The notes under the pieces were generated by a model. That model did not search any database. It saw nothing but the letters and a program-made list of their open reading frames with translations, and had not been told where the DNA came from. Shown one piece after another: positions 6,044-7,384 of a stretch of DNA of 7,384 nucleotides. The position numbers and the translations under genes were made by a program. Position 1 is the first letter of the stretch; each line of letters opens with the position of its first letter. This stretch comes from an uncultured Veillonellaceae bacterium (lineage in GTDB: Bacteria > Bacillota > Negativicutes > Veillonellales > Negativicoccaceae): contig CABTYA010000049.1 of assembly GCA_902488965.1 (NCBI GenBank), positions 1 to 7,384 of the forward strand, read 5' to 3'.

Positions 6044-7228
6044 TCAGTCCCGACTCACAATGATTTTGATTTTGACCGGACCTTCCGTGTAGATGTCCTC
6101 CGTCGCAATCGCCGTCACATGCGCATTCCCGCCGACGCGCTCAATCTCACGAATCGTCGTGAAGAGTTCCTGTCCGTCCAGCTGGCCGACATTGCCCGTG
6201 ATCGGGTCGGGCAGTACCCCCTGCTGCCGCGCCTTGGTATTCACCTCGCGCAAAAACGCCAGTACTTTCATTTCGACCGCCCGATACTCGCCGTAGTCGT
6301 CCATATATTTATCAAAGACAATATCGCCTTTTCGATACGTCAGACGATTGTCGAAGATCAAAAATTCTACCCACGCCGGCTCGCCGACAATGATATTGCC
6401 CACGGATACGACCCGTACCAGTCCCGGTACCTCACGCCCTTCCACCTGTTTAACCGCCTGTTCAAACGTCTCGGGAAGAATCCGCACGACTTCTTGCTGA
6501 CTCTCGATGCCGAGCCGCTTGAGCAAGGTCGTATTCGTATCATTCAAAATACTCGCCAATACTTGTACCGTTTCGTCATGTGTCAGTCCTTCTTTCACGA
6601 CCGCGCTGGAGACGACCTCGCCCACGCGGAACATGACCTGTCCTTCGCGAATATTGGTGATATCGGTACGCAGGCGGTCCGCTTCATCGTTCAAGCGACC
6701 GATCGCCTCGGTGAGTTCCGTCTTTGTCGTTTCGAGAGTACGGATTTCCTCTGCGGAGGCATGTACATCGGCCTGCGCCTTGCGGTATGCGGACTCGACA
6801 AGTGCCAACTGCGCCTGCATGTACGCTTGCTGTTCTTCGGCATGCGTCAACGCGCGCGCGGTATCGCGTACCCGTTCACTCATTTCTTCGTATTCGCGAT
6901 TTTTCTGCGCCAGCATGACTTTCCCGCGTTCGAGCTCTTTCGTTTGATCCTCGACCTGCGTCGTGAGTGTCGCCATTTTTTGGCGCAACTCGTCCATTCC
7001 GAACAGTGCCACGCGGACGTTGTCCGAGATGACGCTCATCACCCCGATGGTCAGCAAGGCGATCAACATCCCCGTGATGACCGTCACGACAATCGACGTA
7101 TGTTTCGGTCGCAATCCCCACAGCGAAATCCGGCGTTTGCCGACCTTACTGCCCAATTTGTCGCCGATGAACGCAATCGCCCCGCCCGTCGCCGTCAATA
7201 TCAAAAATATGATAATTCCGTCAATCAT
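6044..7228 (-). CDS. DUF3084-type membrane-anchored coiled-coil protein
   Basis: This 394-residue protein has two N-terminal membrane helices (about residues 4-21 and 45-67) separated by a basic loop, GDKLGSKVGKRRISLWGLRP. A long charged coiled coil follows (about 78-198, heptad-like, rich in Glu, Gln, Lys and Ala), then a mixed globular C-terminal domain (about 200-394). The loop and overall build match the DUF3084 family as I recall it from Negativicutes and cyanobacteria; no biochemical role is known to me. With both termini on the cytoplasmic side (positive-inside rule on the basic loop is ambiguous), the side facing the coiled coil is uncertain. The frame is open further upstream, but the ATG at 7228 is chosen because AAGGAG lies 10 nt before it and hydrophobic helix 1 starts at once; the upstream part reads as the lptG tail in another frame. 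Position right after lptG suggests an envelope role. Confidence 0.82.
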   Translation of the reverse strand: MIDGIIIFLILTATGGAIAFIGDKLGSKVGKRRISLWGLRPKHTSIVVTVITGMLIALLTIGVMSVISDNVRVALFGMDELRQKMATLTTQVEDQTKELERGKVMLAQKNREYEEMSERVRDTARALTHAEEQQAYMQAQLALVESAYRKAQADVHASAEEIRTLETTKTELTEAIGRLNDEADRLRTDITNIREGQVMFRVGEVVSSAVVKEGLTHDETVQVLASILNDTNTTLLKRLGIESQQEVVRILPETFEQAVKQVEGREVPGLVRVVSVGNIIVGEPAWVEFLIFDNRLTYRKGDIVFDKYMDDYGEYRAVEMKVLAFLREVNTKARQQGVLPDPITGNVGQLDGQELFTTIREIERVGGNAHVTAIATEDIYTEGPVKIKIIVSRD

Positions 7229-7238
7229 TCCTATCTGA

Positions 7239-7244
7239 CTCCTT
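7239..7244 (-). promoter_or_regulatory. Shine-Dalgarno site deciding the DUF3084 start
   Basis: AAGGAG on the minus strand overlaps the TAA stop of the lptG-like gene and lies 10 nt before the ATG at 7228. It supports this start over a longer reading from 7303 and suggests coupled translation. Confidence 0.7.
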
Positions 7245-7384
7245 ATTTGACCCGTACGTGTAACCAAATCCCGGCGGCCAGTGCCGTCAAGTTCGGAATC
7301 CAAACCGCCAGCATCGGCGGCAATACGCCGCCCTCACCGAGTGTACCCGTCAGCATCATCAACGCATAGTACAGGAAAATGACC
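7243..7384 (-). CDS. LptF/LptG-family lipopolysaccharide export permease, C-terminal 46 residues only
   Basis: Only the last 46 codons and the TAA are in the window; the rest lies past base 7384. The tail reads YYALMMLTGTLGEGG, then LPPMLAVWIPNL, a final hydrophobic helix and a short basic end HVRVK. A last transmembrane segment with a G-E-x-G turn followed by PP-x-L-A-x-W-x-P-N is the typical C-terminus of LptF/LptG (YjgP/YjgQ) permeases. These form the inner-membrane part of the LptB2FG machine that extracts lipopolysaccharide for delivery to the outer membrane. LptF and LptG cannot be told apart from this fragment. Its presence is the main sign that the organism has an outer membrane. Confidence 0.85.
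   Translation of the reverse strand, partial: VIFLYYALMMLTGTLGEGGVLPPMLAVWIPNLTALAAGIWLHVRVK

Noticed and set aside
6119..7369. 416-codon open frame on the plus strand
   Set aside because: Antisense to the DUF3084 gene, no ribosome site, no recognisable domain.
1..7384. CRISPR array, insertion sequence, toxin-antitoxin or defence system
   Set aside because: No regularly spaced repeats, transposase-like frames, terminal inverted repeats or recognisable defence genes were seen on either strand.

Overview
All genes in this window lie on the minus strand, so transcription runs from the high coordinates towards base 1. The DNA is GC-rich, and the Shine-Dalgarno sites are of Firmicutes type (GGAGG, AAGGAG, GAGGTG). 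The right edge holds the end of an LptF/LptG-type lipopolysaccharide-export permease, followed by a DUF3084 membrane protein. A Gram-positive-style translation apparatus combined with an outer-membrane export gene points to a diderm Firmicute, most likely the class Negativicutes (Selenomonas/Megasphaera/Veillonella relatives). The genus cannot be fixed from this sequence alone.

Region 1 (about 7384 to 5595) is an envelope-linked cluster: the end of an lptG-like gene, a DUF3084 coiled-coil membrane protein whose ribosome site overlaps the lptG stop, and 5 nt further on a small RNase H-fold protein of the YqgF/RuvX superfamily. The tight packing suggests one transcript.

Region 2 (about 5594 to 5093) is non-protein-coding. 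It holds a strong sigma-70 promoter (TTGACA, 18 nt, TATGAT) driving tRNA-Pro(UGG) and tRNA-Arg(UCU), both with encoded CCA, and an intrinsic terminator. A GC-rich unassigned stretch of about 160 nt follows, then an extended -10 promoter for the next operon.

Region 3 (5092 to 981) is a compact four-gene operon: topB (topoisomerase III), a small two-helix membrane protein with a PH-like tail, a dCTP deaminase whose active-site strand resembles the bifunctional dCTP deaminase/dUTPase type, and a DEDDh 3'-5' exonuclease-like protein with an unassigned C-terminal module. Intergenic gaps are 10, 5 and 2 nt.

Region 4 (980 to 1) is a short intergenic region with an extended -10 promoter and a strong ribosome site, leading into guaA (GMP synthase), which is cut by the left window edge after about 302 codons.

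Overall this is core chromosomal housekeeping DNA: nucleotide supply, DNA topology and processing, tRNA, and outer-membrane biogenesis. I found no CRISPR array, insertion sequence, integrase, toxin-antitoxin pair or defence cassette. The items most worth a second look are the atypical RNase H-fold protein, the C-terminal module of the exonuclease, the type of Dcd, and the DUF3084 protein beside lptG.
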